Assembly: GCA_031308135.1 (NCBI GenBank)
Contig: JAHLJT010002630.1
Location: 98,901,510 to 98,965,509 of the forward strand
Direction of reading: 5' to 3'
From: Acheta domesticus
Taxonomy: Eukaryota > Arthropoda > Insecta > Orthoptera > Gryllidae
DNA length: 64,000 nt
The stretch's first letter is position 1, and every line of letters starts with the position of its first letter. Shown here in pieces: positions 1-11,499 of the stretch. Under the pieces are notes generated by a model. The model had not been told where the DNA came from. It saw nothing but the letters and a program-made list of their open reading frames with translations, and made no database searches. Both the position numbers and the translations under genes were made by a program.

Positions 1-680
1 GGGCGATGGGGCAGTGGGGTTGGTGCTCGGGCGTTGGAGGGCTGTTGGATCATTGGAGGCGGTGAGGCGGTGGGGGGGTTACGGCAGTGGGGGAGGATGC
101 GGGCTGTACGGGCGATGTGGGTGGTGCGGGCCGGTCCGCTATGCGGGCGGTGGCGAGCAGAGTAGCAATGTGGCGGGCTGAGGGTCTGCGGTCGGCGGGG
201 CCAGGCAGTGGGGCGGAGGGCGGTGGGACGGCGAGTAGGACGGGCGAGCGGCGCGCGTGCATGACGGGGCGGGCCGGGACGGCCGAGCGGGATGGGGCGG
301 ACGGGGCGGACGGGGCGGGACGGGCGGGACGGGGTGGGACGGGGCGGGATGGGGTGGGACGGGCGGGACGGGTGGGACGGACGGGCCGGGCGGACGGGGC
401 GGGACGGGCGGGACGGGGCGGGACGGGCAGGACGAGGCGGGACGGGGCGGGACGGAAGGACGGGGAAGGACGGTGCAGGACGGGCGGGACAGGCGGGATG
501 GGAAGGACAGGGCGGGACGGACGGGACGGGGCGGGACAGGCGGGACGGGGCGGGACGGGCCGGACGGGACGGGACGGGGCGGAACGGGGCGGACGAGCGT
601 GTGCGGGTCGACGGCGGACGGACTGGCGAAGTGGGCGGGTAGGGCGGGCGGGGGCGGGATGGCAGACGGACGCGGCTTTT
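1..680. repeat. G-rich minisatellite block
   Basis: The plus strand is extremely G-rich. From about 275 to 600 it consists of 5-, 9- and 10-base units related to GGGAC and GGGGC; the first 270 bases are looser G-runs. Long frames through it encode only Gly, Arg, Thr, Asp and similar residues and come from a lack of stop codons. The dense GGG runs could form G-quadruplexes (inference). Confidence 0.9.
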
Positions 681-884
681 ATGCGGTGAAATCCGTGTGC
701 GGGTGGCGGTCGGTCGGGAAATTAATGCGACTGCTTTTTTTTTGCCGGATGCCGACGTTAGCCTACGGACGTGTGGGAATCGCGCGCGATTGTACATCGG
801 CGCTTGTCTTCCTCTCGTGTCGAGGGTTGCGCGCTATCACTCGCGGGTGCTGCGGTATTCCTTTGGCTCCTGTATTGGGAGTGT

Positions 885-1235
885 TTCAGAACCAATGTTA
901 GAAACTTTTAGGGCATATAGGAGGTCGAAGATGATAATGTTTTTAATGGAATATATTCAAGTATACTTGAATAAGTCCATATCAGGGTAAATACGCCTCT
1001 ACAATATGTAGAGCGTTGAAGACAATCACTTATTTAATTCAATATATTCAAGTACACGTGAATATATTTATGCCAGAATAAATATTACAAACATGTACTT
1101 GTAGAGGGGTCGAGAGCATGTAGAGGGATGGAAGACCACTTTTTTATTTGAATATATTCACATGTCTCAGAATAAATATTTCAAACTTTCAGGGCAAATA
1201 GAAGGTCTAAAATCATCACTTTTTGGTGGAAAACT
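885..1235 (+). repeat. Diverged relatives of the 133-bp tandem repeat
   Basis: Three degenerate units share the order CAGAATAAAT, then a GTTAC/TTTC-type block, then AGGGCATATAG-like and GGTCGAAGAT-like words, then ATCACTTTTT. The same order of words occurs in the 133-bp units at 11742-12460. Units here are 90-135 bases apart and heavily diverged. As at 11.7 kb, they lie just downstream of a GC-rich block. Confidence 0.55.
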
Positions 1236-2082
1236 TCATATAACGAAATTACACATGTGACATTTCCCTCTGGTTGGCGGGCAACTTGCAAGGTGTTTGG
1301 GAGGTAACGAAATATTTTGAACAGCGTCAGAACGTGGCCATTTTTAAAAATATTAATTTTTGTACATTGAAAATCGGGAAATTGTTAGCTGCATAAAAAT
1401 GAAAATATAGGTTTTCTACTGACTTACTCTCATTACTAGTCTTAAATTGCCTTAAATAATTAGCATAGTTAAATCACTGTTTAACATCTTATCATACGAC
1501 TTTGACGGGGGACTATCAATTAGTTGTGAGCATTTGTTGAGGAATCGTCGGTTTTCCGGCTACATCACCTTAGTAAATGCTCAGATATCGATGTAATTAA
1601 GAACAAAAACATGTCGATAAAATGAGATCCTTTTGGTGAAATATGAATCCAACAAACTTAATACAATAGTTATTAACGATATTCATACTACAACCGTAGA
1701 GAGTGAGATCCATAGAAGCATGTCTTGTTGAATTTTCTTCGGGACGAAAGCTTAAATTTGAATATAATTAACAAACATATAAAAAAATTCCAAGTCAGAT
1801 TTGATTGTACTAATGTAAAAGAACAAAATTGTTACGAACATTTCTCTGAGGTAACTGTACAGGTACTCACAGTACTTTTAAAAGTTAGGTATAATTTTAT
1901 GCAAGTCAATGACCTGAAGGATATGTGAAGGTAATGCAAAATACACACCGTATTTTGACAGACGCACAGGTTGTCTTTGACGATGCTTCCCAAGTTGAAA
2001 AGAAGTGAACCCTAGATTACAAAGGCGTCGTCTACATCGTATGTCTAGCTAGTAAAATACATGTAAACTCGTGCGCGTGCTT
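1236..2082. other. Unassigned AT-rich stretch
   Basis: No repeat family recognised. A 67-codon plus-strand frame (1725-1928) is Asn/Lys-rich and resembles no domain I know; it is probably chance. Confidence 0.5.
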
Positions 2083-2963
2083 ATTTCAGGTGTACGCCAT
2101 TACAGGTGTACGCCATTTCAGGTGTACGCCATTTCAGGTGTACGCCATTTCATGTGTACGCTATTTCAGGTGTACGCCATTTCAGGTGTACGCCATTTCA
2201 GGTGTACGCCATTTCAGGTGTACGCCATTTCCGGTGTACGCCATTTCCGGTGTACGCCATTTCCGGTGTACGCCATTTCCGGTGTACGCCATTTCCGGTG
2301 TACGCCATTTCCGGTGTACGCCATTTCCGGTGTACGCCATTTCCGGTGTACGCCATTTCCGGTGTACGCCATTTCCGGTGTACGCCATTTCCGGTGTACG
2401 CCCTTTCCGGTGTACGCCATTTCCGGTGTACGCCCTTTCCGGTGTACGCCCTTTCCGGTGTACGCCCTTTCCGGTGTACGCCCTTTCCGGTGTACGCCCT
2501 TTCCGGTGTACGCCATTTTCGGTGTACGCCATTTTCGGTGTACGCCATTTTCGGTGTACGCCATTTTCGGTGTACGCCATTTTCGGTGTACGCCATTTTC
2601 GGTGTACGCCATTTTCGGTGTACGCCATTTTCGGTGTACGCCATTTTCGGTGTACGCCATTTCGGTGTACGCCATTTTCGGTGTACGCCATTTTCGGTGT
2701 ACGCCATTTTCGGTGTACGCCATTTTCGGTGTTACGCCATTTTCGGTGTACGCCATTTTCGGTGTACGCCATTTTCGGTGTACGCCATTTTCGGTGTACG
2801 CCATTTTCGGTGTACGCCATTTTCGGTGTACGCCATTTTCGGTGTACGCCATTTTCGGTGTACGCCATTTTCGGTGTACGCCATTTTCGGTGTACGCCAT
2901 TTTCGGTGTACGCCATTTTCGGTGTACGCCATTTTCGGTGTACGCCATTTTCGGTGTACGCCA
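2083..2963. repeat. 16-bp minisatellite, about 55 units
   Basis: The unit is GGTGTACGCCATTTNN (16 bases). Variants are grouped: ATTTCA up to about 2220, ATTTCC at 2231-2400, a CTTTCC/ATTTCC mix to about 2513, then ATTTTC to the end. One 15-base unit (near 2660) and one 17-base unit (near 2735) shift the register. GGTGTACGCC is a near-palindrome. Because 16 is not a multiple of 3 and the unit lacks stops, all three forward frames and the reverse frames stay open for 170-310 codons. Confidence 0.97.
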
Positions 2964-4026
2964 AGTCCAGCAGAGTACGCCTTTGTAATTACGTCAGGTT
3001 TTTGGCGCTGTATAGCCTGATATTGTGAATAATGGATACGAATACTTGTCTTGTAGCATTTACGCGTCCTTCTGAACATTTAGCAATCGTAATCAGGCTA
3101 CGGCGATCATAACAAAGTCGCATGACAAGGTACTACAGCGGACGCAACGCTTCCCAAAGCCATGTGTGCACAGCACCAAGCAACTGGGAGTCAAATTATT
3201 TAGGTGTAGCTATAAAACCTTTCAAATGTATTTTGAAATTCCATATCATGCATATCAATCCATTAAATTTAATTCATTGTAAAAATGAGTTTTTCTTCAT
3301 TTTTACCCAAAGTGGTCTGACAGACTACATCTTTGTAATAAGGCATGACACAGGTTGCCTTTGTAATATAGGGTGAATAGAGCTTCATTCAGGTAACTGA
3401 GACACATATTTAAATGTTATAATTAGAGGTCATTATTTTGATGACCTAAAACATCGCCAAAAATTATCTAATAAAATGCTCTTAAATGTTTTTTAAAATG
3501 CCCCGAAAACAAAAAAAAGGACGTCAAGACGTGACAAAAAACAGTTTAAAACAGTTCGGATGAACAACTCAGGCTGTAGGACGCGTTACTGATACATCGT
3601 ATTCGAGGCTTCTTGTATTCGTTTAGCTTTTAAACTTTGTGTTTGGACTGTTCTTTACCAGGAAATATCTGTCTTTAGTTATCTCGAAATCGGCTGAACC
3701 GAGAATGCTGATATGCAGAACTGCTGGCATTACAATTTCTGAGCAAAGAAATCGACTAGGCTACTTAAAAATACTGTGAACATTTGTTGCATCTCGAAAA
3801 TTGTATTTCAAGCAAGTATCATTAAAATTATATTAAAATCGATAAAATCCGCTGAAAAATGCATTTCATGAAAATCAGCTCCCTAGTTATAACATTGTAA
3901 AAAAATCAATAAATGTTTTCAATATGTTGGAATGTCGTGACACAAATTCTTATTATCAATGAACCTACGTCACCGAAAGAATGTAGTATGTAACGGAAAA
4001 CAAAATATCGTTGCCATTCCCAGCTA
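2964..4026. other. Unassigned stretch
   Basis: AT-rich sequence without a recognised element. Frames are short; the longest (84 codons at 3122-3376) has no recognisable motif. Confidence 0.5.
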
Positions 4027-4538
4027 CAGTGCGATTTTTCTAATTGCTCCCTCAAACCCCTATGGCCACGATGGAATATAACACGGCATTTCGCATCTTT
4101 CTCCGTCACACCACTAGAAGTCGCATGATCACGAGCACTGCTTGATACGGCTAGTGTACCTAGATACAAAGTAGCGCAAGCTGCCATTCAATATCCTCTC
4201 ACCTGCAAACCCCGTTAGGTAACACTCAGGAACAGAAGGGAAATTATAACAATTAGTGACATTATGACGATTTTCAAGAATATTAATATTGGTTTGGGGT
4301 AGATTCATGGTTGTCAACATACAGAATACCTACACAGTTCCAATTTTCCTGACAACTGGACTATAAAATGGCGGGATCGGTGGAACAATGGAATGCGCTA
4401 CTCTTTAGGGACTCTAGATGCGGTCGCGTTCATGCGGTCGGTCATGGGTCTGGCGGCACGACTCTAAACGACACAAAATATCGTGACATATTCCATCGTG
4501 AGGACGGGCCTTGAGGGGCAAAGTTAGAAAAATCGCAG
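4027..4538. mobile_element. Foldback MITE family 1, long member
   Basis: Flanked by TA on both sides (4025-4026, 4539-4540). The left end CAGTGCGATTTTTCTAA, then a CCCTCAAACCCC-type block, CACGATGGAATAT and a CATTTCGCATCTTTCTC-type block, is mirrored by the right end. The arms run 150 bases or more, since AGTAGCGCA-type words also face each other around 4170 and 4390. About 160 bases of unique DNA lie between. Shorter relatives occur at 11264-11497 and 61890-62110. No transposase frame is present. The TA flanks suggest mariner-type mobilisation (inference). Confidence 0.75.
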
Positions 4539-5470
4539 TATACGTGTGCGTGACGGTAAATAGATCTGCATACAAATACACCCAGGAGGTGAAACGAATT
4601 GTGGTAGCAAAACCAAGCGCTTAAAATACCTGAATCTCGACCTGTACGAGACTTTTAATTATCTCCTCTCTTTGCTTCGAGCGCCAAACGGTTTCACTCA
4701 TGAATACAATTATTTTATTTATTACAGCTATGTTGTGTCTCTTTTTTTCTTCTTCTCTCACAACAATTCCATTCTACAATGCAATAAAGAGCTTTAATTT
4801 ACCGCTGGAAATTTAATTCACTGTGAGATTAAAATTTACAACTATGGAAACGTGTCAACTTATTTACGTCTTATTAACAATAATCAACTTAAAACAATAT
4901 TTACTTGCTCTAAACTGCTCTTGTGATTACATCACTAAAATAATTGTCCTTTTTTAGCCCCGTATAATATTAATAACTCCTTTTAGTTAATGAGGAATGT
5001 GAGAAATACACCTTCAATTTCCATTAATTATTTCGGAAAACCTTTTCTTCCGAGAATAATATTTTATTTTACCATAAATTACTCTTACTGTACTTCTGCA
5101 ATGAAGTATAAGATTATTAGCGTGCGCGTGTGTTTGAGTGGTTGTACATATAGTGAACTTTTTGACACAAAATGTACTGATCGTGTTTCTACATGACAAC
5201 CTTGATCATTTCTTTATCTGACGTGAGCCGCAAAGTAACTGAATTTAAAGCGTATCAAACCTATCAGTTGGGAGAAAATTGGCAACTTTCTCCAGAAGTG
5301 GACGTTCAAAAATTCGAGAAGGATCGATACATGAATGGATAGTGAAACAAAACATCGCTAATGCAACAATTTGAATGAATCATAATTTTATCGGGAATGT
5401 GGTTTTGACCAATTTATATCACTTCGATTCCTTCATTTGATCAAGTGTCGAAGTCATAAATATGCCAAAT
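4539..5470. other. Unassigned AT-rich stretch
   Basis: No coding frame above 70 codons and no repeat shared with the rest of the window was seen. Confidence 0.45.
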
Positions 5471-6084
5471 AATCGTCTTCTATATTACGTCAGTAGTTTA
5501 CCTTCCCTTTGCGGCTCGCACACGCAACCAATCTTTATAAATGAGGTCTCTTAAGAAAGAGAATTTCATGGAGACGTGACGAATTGCACATTGACTTTAA
5601 AAATATGAAATATTTGTTTAAAACATATCTAAATATCGATGTTAAATGCAACCCGCTACATACGTAAGGATTTTTTATTCTATGTCGTTAAATAACTCCT
5701 AAACGAAGTGTTCAAGGACTTCAATCTAAAGGATGAGATCTTCTTGACTATTCTATTACATTTTTGCTGGTTCGACACTTCCCGATTCTACCCCACCTGT
5801 TCAGAGACTGTAGAATCGGCAACTGTAGGTTAAATTACTAATTACTTCATATTATATGCGATTGTATTACACGGGTGTACCTCTTTGATCAATAATAAAG
5901 TTAAATACGAAAAGTTTGTATTGACAAGGGTGTATTATATTGTTATCAATTACGAGGTGACATATAGAACAAGTGACATAGGATAAGAGGTTCTTGGAAG
6001 AAAAATACAGGCTTAACATAAAAATGGAAAAATAAGAAAGAGGGTGGGGTATAGCATGCGAGAGTTGTCGCACGGGTACGCTAG
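5471..6084 (-). mobile_element. Non-autonomous Helitron, full-length copy 1
   Basis: This lies in a plus-strand orientation chosen so that the Helitron 5' end is at 5471 and the 3' end at 6084; the family is labelled minus because it is the reverse of the copies at 26938 and 56105. The copy starts with TC (TCGTCTTCTATATTACG) after a host A. It ends with a GC-rich palindrome around GCGAGAGTTGTCGC, nine bases, then CTAG followed by host T. These are the structural hallmarks of Helitron rolling-circle transposons (TC start, 3' hairpin, CTRR end, insertion at A/T). It is 614 bases long and has no Rep/helicase frame. Confidence 0.75.
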
Positions 6085-7206
6085 TACGATTTAATTGCAG
6101 CCCTGGCCAGGAAAAATTAATACGTCCTCAGCGGAGAGCACCAACGTCCTATCTCGCCGCTTGTCCTGGCCCGTCAATTCGCGTCCTGTTTAACAGGTAT
6201 TTCAAATAAAGCTAGACACATTTTGTCTCTCCTTGCCTCGCGTTCGTGTAATCCTGTATCAATCCCTATCATAAATATTGAACGGATGCAATATAAAATG
6301 GTTTTATAACACGGCGCAGTGAAAATGTTACACAAATATTTAGCTTCTGCCTTTATAGTATTTATCGTCAGGTAATGAATCATGTACTGTTATCGTGTTG
6401 AATTCATTTGCAGTTGATTTGAATTTCGAATTTGTAAATGCTTTTCCAATATTAACCGAGTACCGCTCAGTAAAAACTAACATAATTCATGTGTATCCCA
6501 GTGGATTAATATTTCGTCATTCAACTCGTTGGCTTTAGGGCATTCACTGCAGTATTAGTCCACAAAGATATACATACATAACATTTTTTATTCAATGGAA
6601 AACAATTTAAGTACGGATAGACTCTTATTAAAAGACAAAGAGTTGAATTCATGGATAAAATTCCAGAAGAGGAAATATACGAAATAATATAATGTGGTCG
6701 CGTTAAACGAACTGATAATAATATGGGTAACAGGTAATATATTATGATGTAATATAAGTACTTCTTTTACAGTCGAAAGAGAAGGATGCGACTTGCAATG
6801 AGCACGTTAGTACCAATAGACAGAAGATGTAATAATATAATGTTCAACGCTACTTCTAGAGGTTAATTAGGGTATTAGGACGCTACACGTGTACTTAGCC
6901 TTCCGTTTCACGCTCTGTGTTAGGACGCGAGTACACGTGCGCGGACCGAGAATCTGCTTACACTTTCTTCTTCCAAATTAAATAGCGTATTTTTACAGTA
7001 TTTTTCGTCAATATCAAATAACCTTTTGTTGCAATAATATCAATCAATTGTTGGAATTTACTTTTGTATTTTATTAGATTAATATGTATTTACACATTTA
7101 TGTAATGAAATTTTTGATGATTTGTGACAACACATTTGTCTGTACGCAATCTGATGATGAAAAAACAATAGAAAATAAAGAAAAAACATGACGATACTAC
7201 TACAAC

Positions 7207-7251
<45 letters not shown>

Positions 7252-7426
7252 GAAATAAAGCGTTAGTTTTAAAACATGAAGATAGTTCAAATTATTTAAA
7301 ATAAAAAAAAATTGTTCAAAAAGATAGTGATGAGCCCTTTTCATTTGAATCGTGTGGTGAAATTTTCATCCCAATATCTTGAAGCGTTTAGGTCACAAAT
7401 TATTTGAGGTAGAGTTTTTTGGAATA
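6085..7426. other. Unassigned stretch with one microsatellite
   Basis: AT-rich DNA without recognisable coding sequence; it contains the (AAT)n run annotated separately. Confidence 0.45.
7208..7254. repeat. (AAT)n microsatellite
   Basis: About 15 uninterrupted AAT units. Confidence 0.97.
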
Positions 7427-7510
7427 ACACAGTATATTTTAAATAAAGTTCCATTTATATTATAGACAATCATATTTATTAAACACCAAAACATCTTATT
7501 CTTCACATTA
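7427..7510 (+). repeat. Interspersed repeat, copy 1 of 2
   Basis: An approximately 80-base segment from AGTATATTTTAAATAAAG to AAACATCTTATTCTTCA. It recurs as a diverged direct copy at 9097-9175. Class unknown. Confidence 0.75.
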
Positions 7511-7904
7511 CATCACAGCACAGTGTTATTAATGGCGACATTTCGGAGATAATCCCCCCCCATCATCAAGCTAAAGACAAATTTAGTGTTTCATCCATGT
7601 CTTCAATGCTGAACAGGTTTGAGGTTGAAGGGTGGACAAAAATGAAGATCGTAAAGATGAAGTTCGTCTGAAATCCACATTGCTGAAAGTTAATTCACGA
7701 ACACCGAAGGTAGGAGCCACGCTAGTGGAACTCTTGGCATTATCATATTGTAACTAGTAGACCAAGGGACAGACCCGGTTTATCCTAGTAGCACGTGCTA
7801 CATGCCCCGCGCTTTCTGGGAAAAAATGTCTCACTAATGAAGAAAAAAATGTTCTCCAGTTATGAAATTTGTCAACTTATTGTAAGAAATGCAAACAAAA
7901 GTAT

Positions 7905-7905
7905 A

Positions 7906-7943
<38 letters not shown>

Positions 7944-7953
7944 TATATATATA
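7905..7953. repeat. (TA)n microsatellite
   Basis: Alternating TA with one GTATA interruption. It is the insertion site of the hAT-like element that follows. Confidence 0.95.
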
Positions 7954-8597
7954 CAGTGGCGGCTCTACCATAAGGTCACATGGTCAGGTGCCCTCCCACT
8001 TGTAAAGGAAAATATTAATAGAGGACTGAAATGCGTGTCATGTTATCGAGTAATAATTCTAGAGAATTTACGTTAAGGTTTTCACGGGCGATATCGATAC
8101 TATTTCACAGCGCTGATAACGAAGTAGTTGTGGCAACAGGGCGAAGTCCGCAAGCTTCGTGTGACCAGCTCCCTCCCGTTCAGCAAAGCTTTTCCCTCAT
8201 AGTGCGAGGAAAAACGGGAGGGGGTAATGCTCCCTTAAGGCCCTTCACGGTCACAAGTTTTCTGTGACTGCCACTGCAAGCGCCACTTTACAGATGTACA
8301 AACAACGCTCGTAGTGTCTGAGAAATGAAATGCTTAGTAGCTCAGGACCCGCGTAATCTTGCTAATATCAGCAGCTGTGAATTCTGTGCAAGTTATTTTT
8401 ACTTGAGCGTGTGCGTTTGTTGTTTCAATTGAATTGTTTTCTCTTCTCATTCAGCCGAGTTAATACGTGAGAAACCAGTGAGGAATTTCAAGCGTTTTTC
8501 AGTTTACAGCCCTTAAACTTCAAAATAAAATTTTTATTAGTTATTTTTTAGCTTTTCTTCGTGCCCTACCTGGCCTGAAGTTTAGGAGCCGCCACTG
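7954..8597. mobile_element. Non-autonomous hAT-like element in (TA)n
   Basis: 644 bases with terminal inverted repeats CAGTGGCGGCTCTA and TAGGAGCCGCCACTG. TATATATA lies on both sides, which fits an 8-bp hAT target duplication but is not diagnostic inside a TA run. A 78-codon frame at 8031 has no transposase motif. CAGTG-type TIRs are typical of hAT elements (family knowledge); the class is inferred. Confidence 0.75.
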
Positions 8598-9096
8598 TAT
8601 ATATATAATGTTAAATACGCCGTAAGACATATTGTTTTAGTTTTAAAATACTACCGTTTCAGATTTATTAAATTGTTTGGGTAATTTGTTAGTGCTTAAA
8701 TTAAAATCAGAAAAGAATCAGCTGATCGTATTGATCGTGGAAATGTTTCTTTGGGTAGTCAAGGTTTATCCCCACGATTCCAATTACGATACCGAATTTA
8801 TCACTCCTACTCATAATCTAATCACATACAAATTTTAAAATCGTTGAAACATATGAATTCAAGTTCTAAAATAAGTAACAGTTCTGTAATCTTATTAAAT
8901 TATTCATATTTTAAAAAATGAAAATATTTAAATAATTATTATATGTATGTAATATAATTTATTACATACTTGACATAATTTATTACAACTATGGCTTAAA
9001 AAATTGAAAAATGAAAAACAGGGGCCCCGCATGATAATAGTGCTACAGGCCCCCCAGATCGTTAAACCGGCCCTGCCTAGCGACTGTCTTTTGATT
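8598..9096. other. Unassigned stretch
   Basis: AT-rich DNA following the hAT-like element; nothing recognised. Confidence 0.4.
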
Positions 9097-9175
9097 ACAC
9101 AGTATATTTTAAATAAAGTTTCATACATATTATAGACAGTCGTATTCATTAAACAACAAAACATCTTATTCTTCA
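9097..9175 (+). repeat. Interspersed repeat, copy 2 of 2
   Basis: Diverged direct copy of the segment at 7427-7510. The shared core is CAGTATATTTTAAATAAAG to CAAAACATCTTATTCTTC. Confidence 0.75.
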
Positions 9176-9526
9176 AAGCGCTATTGTTCTCTCCGTTAAG
9201 GTTTATTGTATCTTGCGTTCCTCGCCTTCGCTTTGCCATTCCCGTTCGCAGGCTATTGTGGAGTGGCCTTTAGTGTCTGAACCCTTGTTGCAGCGCAGCC
9301 ATCACCTATCATTTGTTTCATCTTGTTGGCCCGAGTACGCAAATTCTTTTGGATTAATCATACATGTGTACAAGGCCCACATCTAAATGAAAAAGGTATA
9401 TTGGAAAATACACAAATAAATGAAGAGGATAAATAGCTAAATAATTGGGTCAGTTAATGGATCAAAATTTATGTAAAGAGATCAAATACAAATGTCAATA
9501 AATTAGGTCAAAAGGAACGCAATTAA

Positions 9527-9940
9527 TAGTTATTTATGCACCAAGGGTGTTATAAGGGTTCTAATGATCGAGCGGAGACAAAAAGACCGTGGGCCTTTGA
9601 CACGAGGCCTTTTTGTGGCCCGAGATCATTAGAACACGTGAACGCCCATACGATATATACATCGATAATATGGTATCGATATATCTATCGATATACATCG
9701 ATATATATCATATCGATATATATCGTATATATATATATCGTATCGATATATACATTATAACATCAGATATATATCATCACGATGTATACATTACTTTTTA
9801 CGTTTTTTAATGATTCATATTTACTTATTCACTCATTAAATAGATGCTATCTTGATTAGGTTTTTCTTTTCATATTCTCTACCCATAATTCGCTCCATAA
9901 GTGAACATGTAGCATCATTCAACTGTTTTCGCATTTCCCC
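9527..9940 (+). mobile_element. Repeat family C, copy 1 with hairpin head
   Basis: Begins AGTTATTTATGCACCAAGG, as does the copy at 18223. The head folds into a long hairpin (9558-9635): GTTCTAATGATC is perfectly mirrored by GATCATTAGAAC, with further pairing of the ACAAAAAG/CTTTTTGT segment inside. The body is split by an ATCGAT-type microsatellite (about 9650-9772) and resumes with similarity to the second copy up to CATAATTCGCTCCATAAG. Class unknown. Confidence 0.6.
9650..9772. repeat. TATCGA-type microsatellite
   Basis: Irregular repeats of TATCGATATA with ATCGAT palindromes. Confidence 0.9.
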
Positions 9941-10894
9941 CGTAACGACGATCCTCTCGATTCAGGTAAGTTGTGCAGAGTATATTGAGCTCCATATTAA
10001 AGGCAATGAAAGTCAACGCATCAGTAAAAAAATAAATAGGTAAATAATGCATTGCACCTGACCCTTTCGTCAGTCCTGACACATTTCTCTCACCATACCT
10101 GGGAGAATCTAAAACCGCCGTAAACCTAGCAGGGCCCCTTGTCGAACTGGTGTCCCCATAACCTATCTCTACTTTCATCCAGGGTTGCCGGATGTGTTGC
10201 AAGCTATTTCCTCATCACTTCAAAGGAATTTACCCTAACAGCCTCTCCAATGAAGCAAAATTACTTAACTTAAAACAGAAAAATATTCTCCAAATTATGG
10301 GCCAACGACATGAGCTGTTCCTAACGATTCCATTGGTTGTCCCCTTAAATTCAAATACTTCAAACTAGCCAATCATCGTCCCTTTAGCTGCTCGAAGTCC
10401 TATACTATTTTTTTCTTTATATTTCACTTTCTTTACGCTTGTAATTTATTTTTCTCTTTTTGATACATACAAGTGGGAGAATAATGTCTATTGTTCCTTT
10501 TTTATTCATTATAATTGAGAAAATAATATTTCCACAGCTGTATTGAATCCGGATTGGCCACGAAAAATAATTTCCCCAAAAATCCCCAAACATTTCACCG
10601 TTCATTTGTGTTCCCCGTTATTTCCCCACAACAACAAATACATTCCCATTTTGGGAACAAAATTCCTCAGTCTGGCAACTCTACTTTCATCTCGTCGGCG
10701 CGTGCAGTATTGCCAGACGTATCAGGATCCTGGTACTTTTACCAGGATTTTAATGAAGATATCATGTACTAGGATGAAGCAATCCTGGTACGGTAAATAC
10801 CAGGATTTTCAATCTCTAGTAATTGATGATGTATGATTTAAGATTCGTATAATAATATTGAATTTCTTAGTTTAAAGCCAACACTAATATCAAA
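9941..10894. other. Unassigned stretch
   Basis: No recognised element. Around 10725-10815 the words ATCCTGGTAC, TACCAGGATTTT and their inverse recur several times, hinting at a small degraded inverted repeat. Confidence 0.4.
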
Positions 10895-10963
10895 TCAAGT
10901 AAGGTGGAGATCCTTTGCCGAGGCCCTATGCCCCGAAAGGAAATAAAGGAAGAAGAAGAAGAA
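10895..10963 (+). mobile_element. 3' end of a truncated LINE with (GAA)n tail
   Basis: GAGGCCCTATGCCCCGAAAG leads into AATAAAGGAAGAAGAAGAAG. Arthropod non-LTR elements often end with a GGCCCTATG-type segment and a short tandem tail (family knowledge). Only the 3' end is present. Confidence 0.45.
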
Positions 10964-11263
10964 TACCAATATTACAAATAACTGTATTTGCGAAAATACT
11001 GCCGTAAGAACATTAAGGGTGACATAGGATGTATTTTTCTAGCACATGCTGTAGTAGAAAAGGATAGAACGTCTTAGACTTTCATTTAGTTTATCGATAT
11101 AAATAAATTGATGTCTAGTTAAGTTTACTGAACTTCCTGAGCTCGTTAAAAACATCATAGACTTAAAAATTTGAACAATTTCAGAATTTAAGTAAATGGG
11201 CATTGCTACCACTAACTTTAGTGAAAGTACCAGGTATTTTGAAGGTTTATACTAGGATATATA

Positions 11264-11497
11264 CTGCGAGTTTTCTACCTTAGCCCCTCAAGGCCCGTCG
11301 TAATGGTTGATTTGTGACGATATTTCGCATCTTTCTCACTCGTGCCGCTAGATATCGCATGATCGCGATCCTATGAAGTAGTACTTGCGATCATGCGACT
11401 TCTAGCGGCACGTCCGAGAAAGCCGCGAAATGCCGTGTGGCCATATTCCGTCGTGGCCACAGGGGCTTGAGGGGCAGAGTTAGAAAAACTCGCACTG
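11264..11497. mobile_element. Foldback MITE family 1, short member
   Basis: 234 bases between TA dinucleotides (11262-11263 and 11498-11499). The arms are about 105 bases, mirrored around 11380: TTTTCTAC...CCCCTCAAG against CTTGAGGGGCAGAGTTAG, with GCATCTTTCTC and GCGATCATGCGAC words on both sides. It ends only a few bases before the GC-rich exon-like block. Confidence 0.85.
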
Positions 11498-11499
11498 TA

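Noticed and set aside
2071..3028. Frames of 300 codons or more on the plus strand and 260 on the minus strand
   Set aside because: They run through the 16-bp minisatellite; the translated repeat cycles with the unit and is open in several frames at once.
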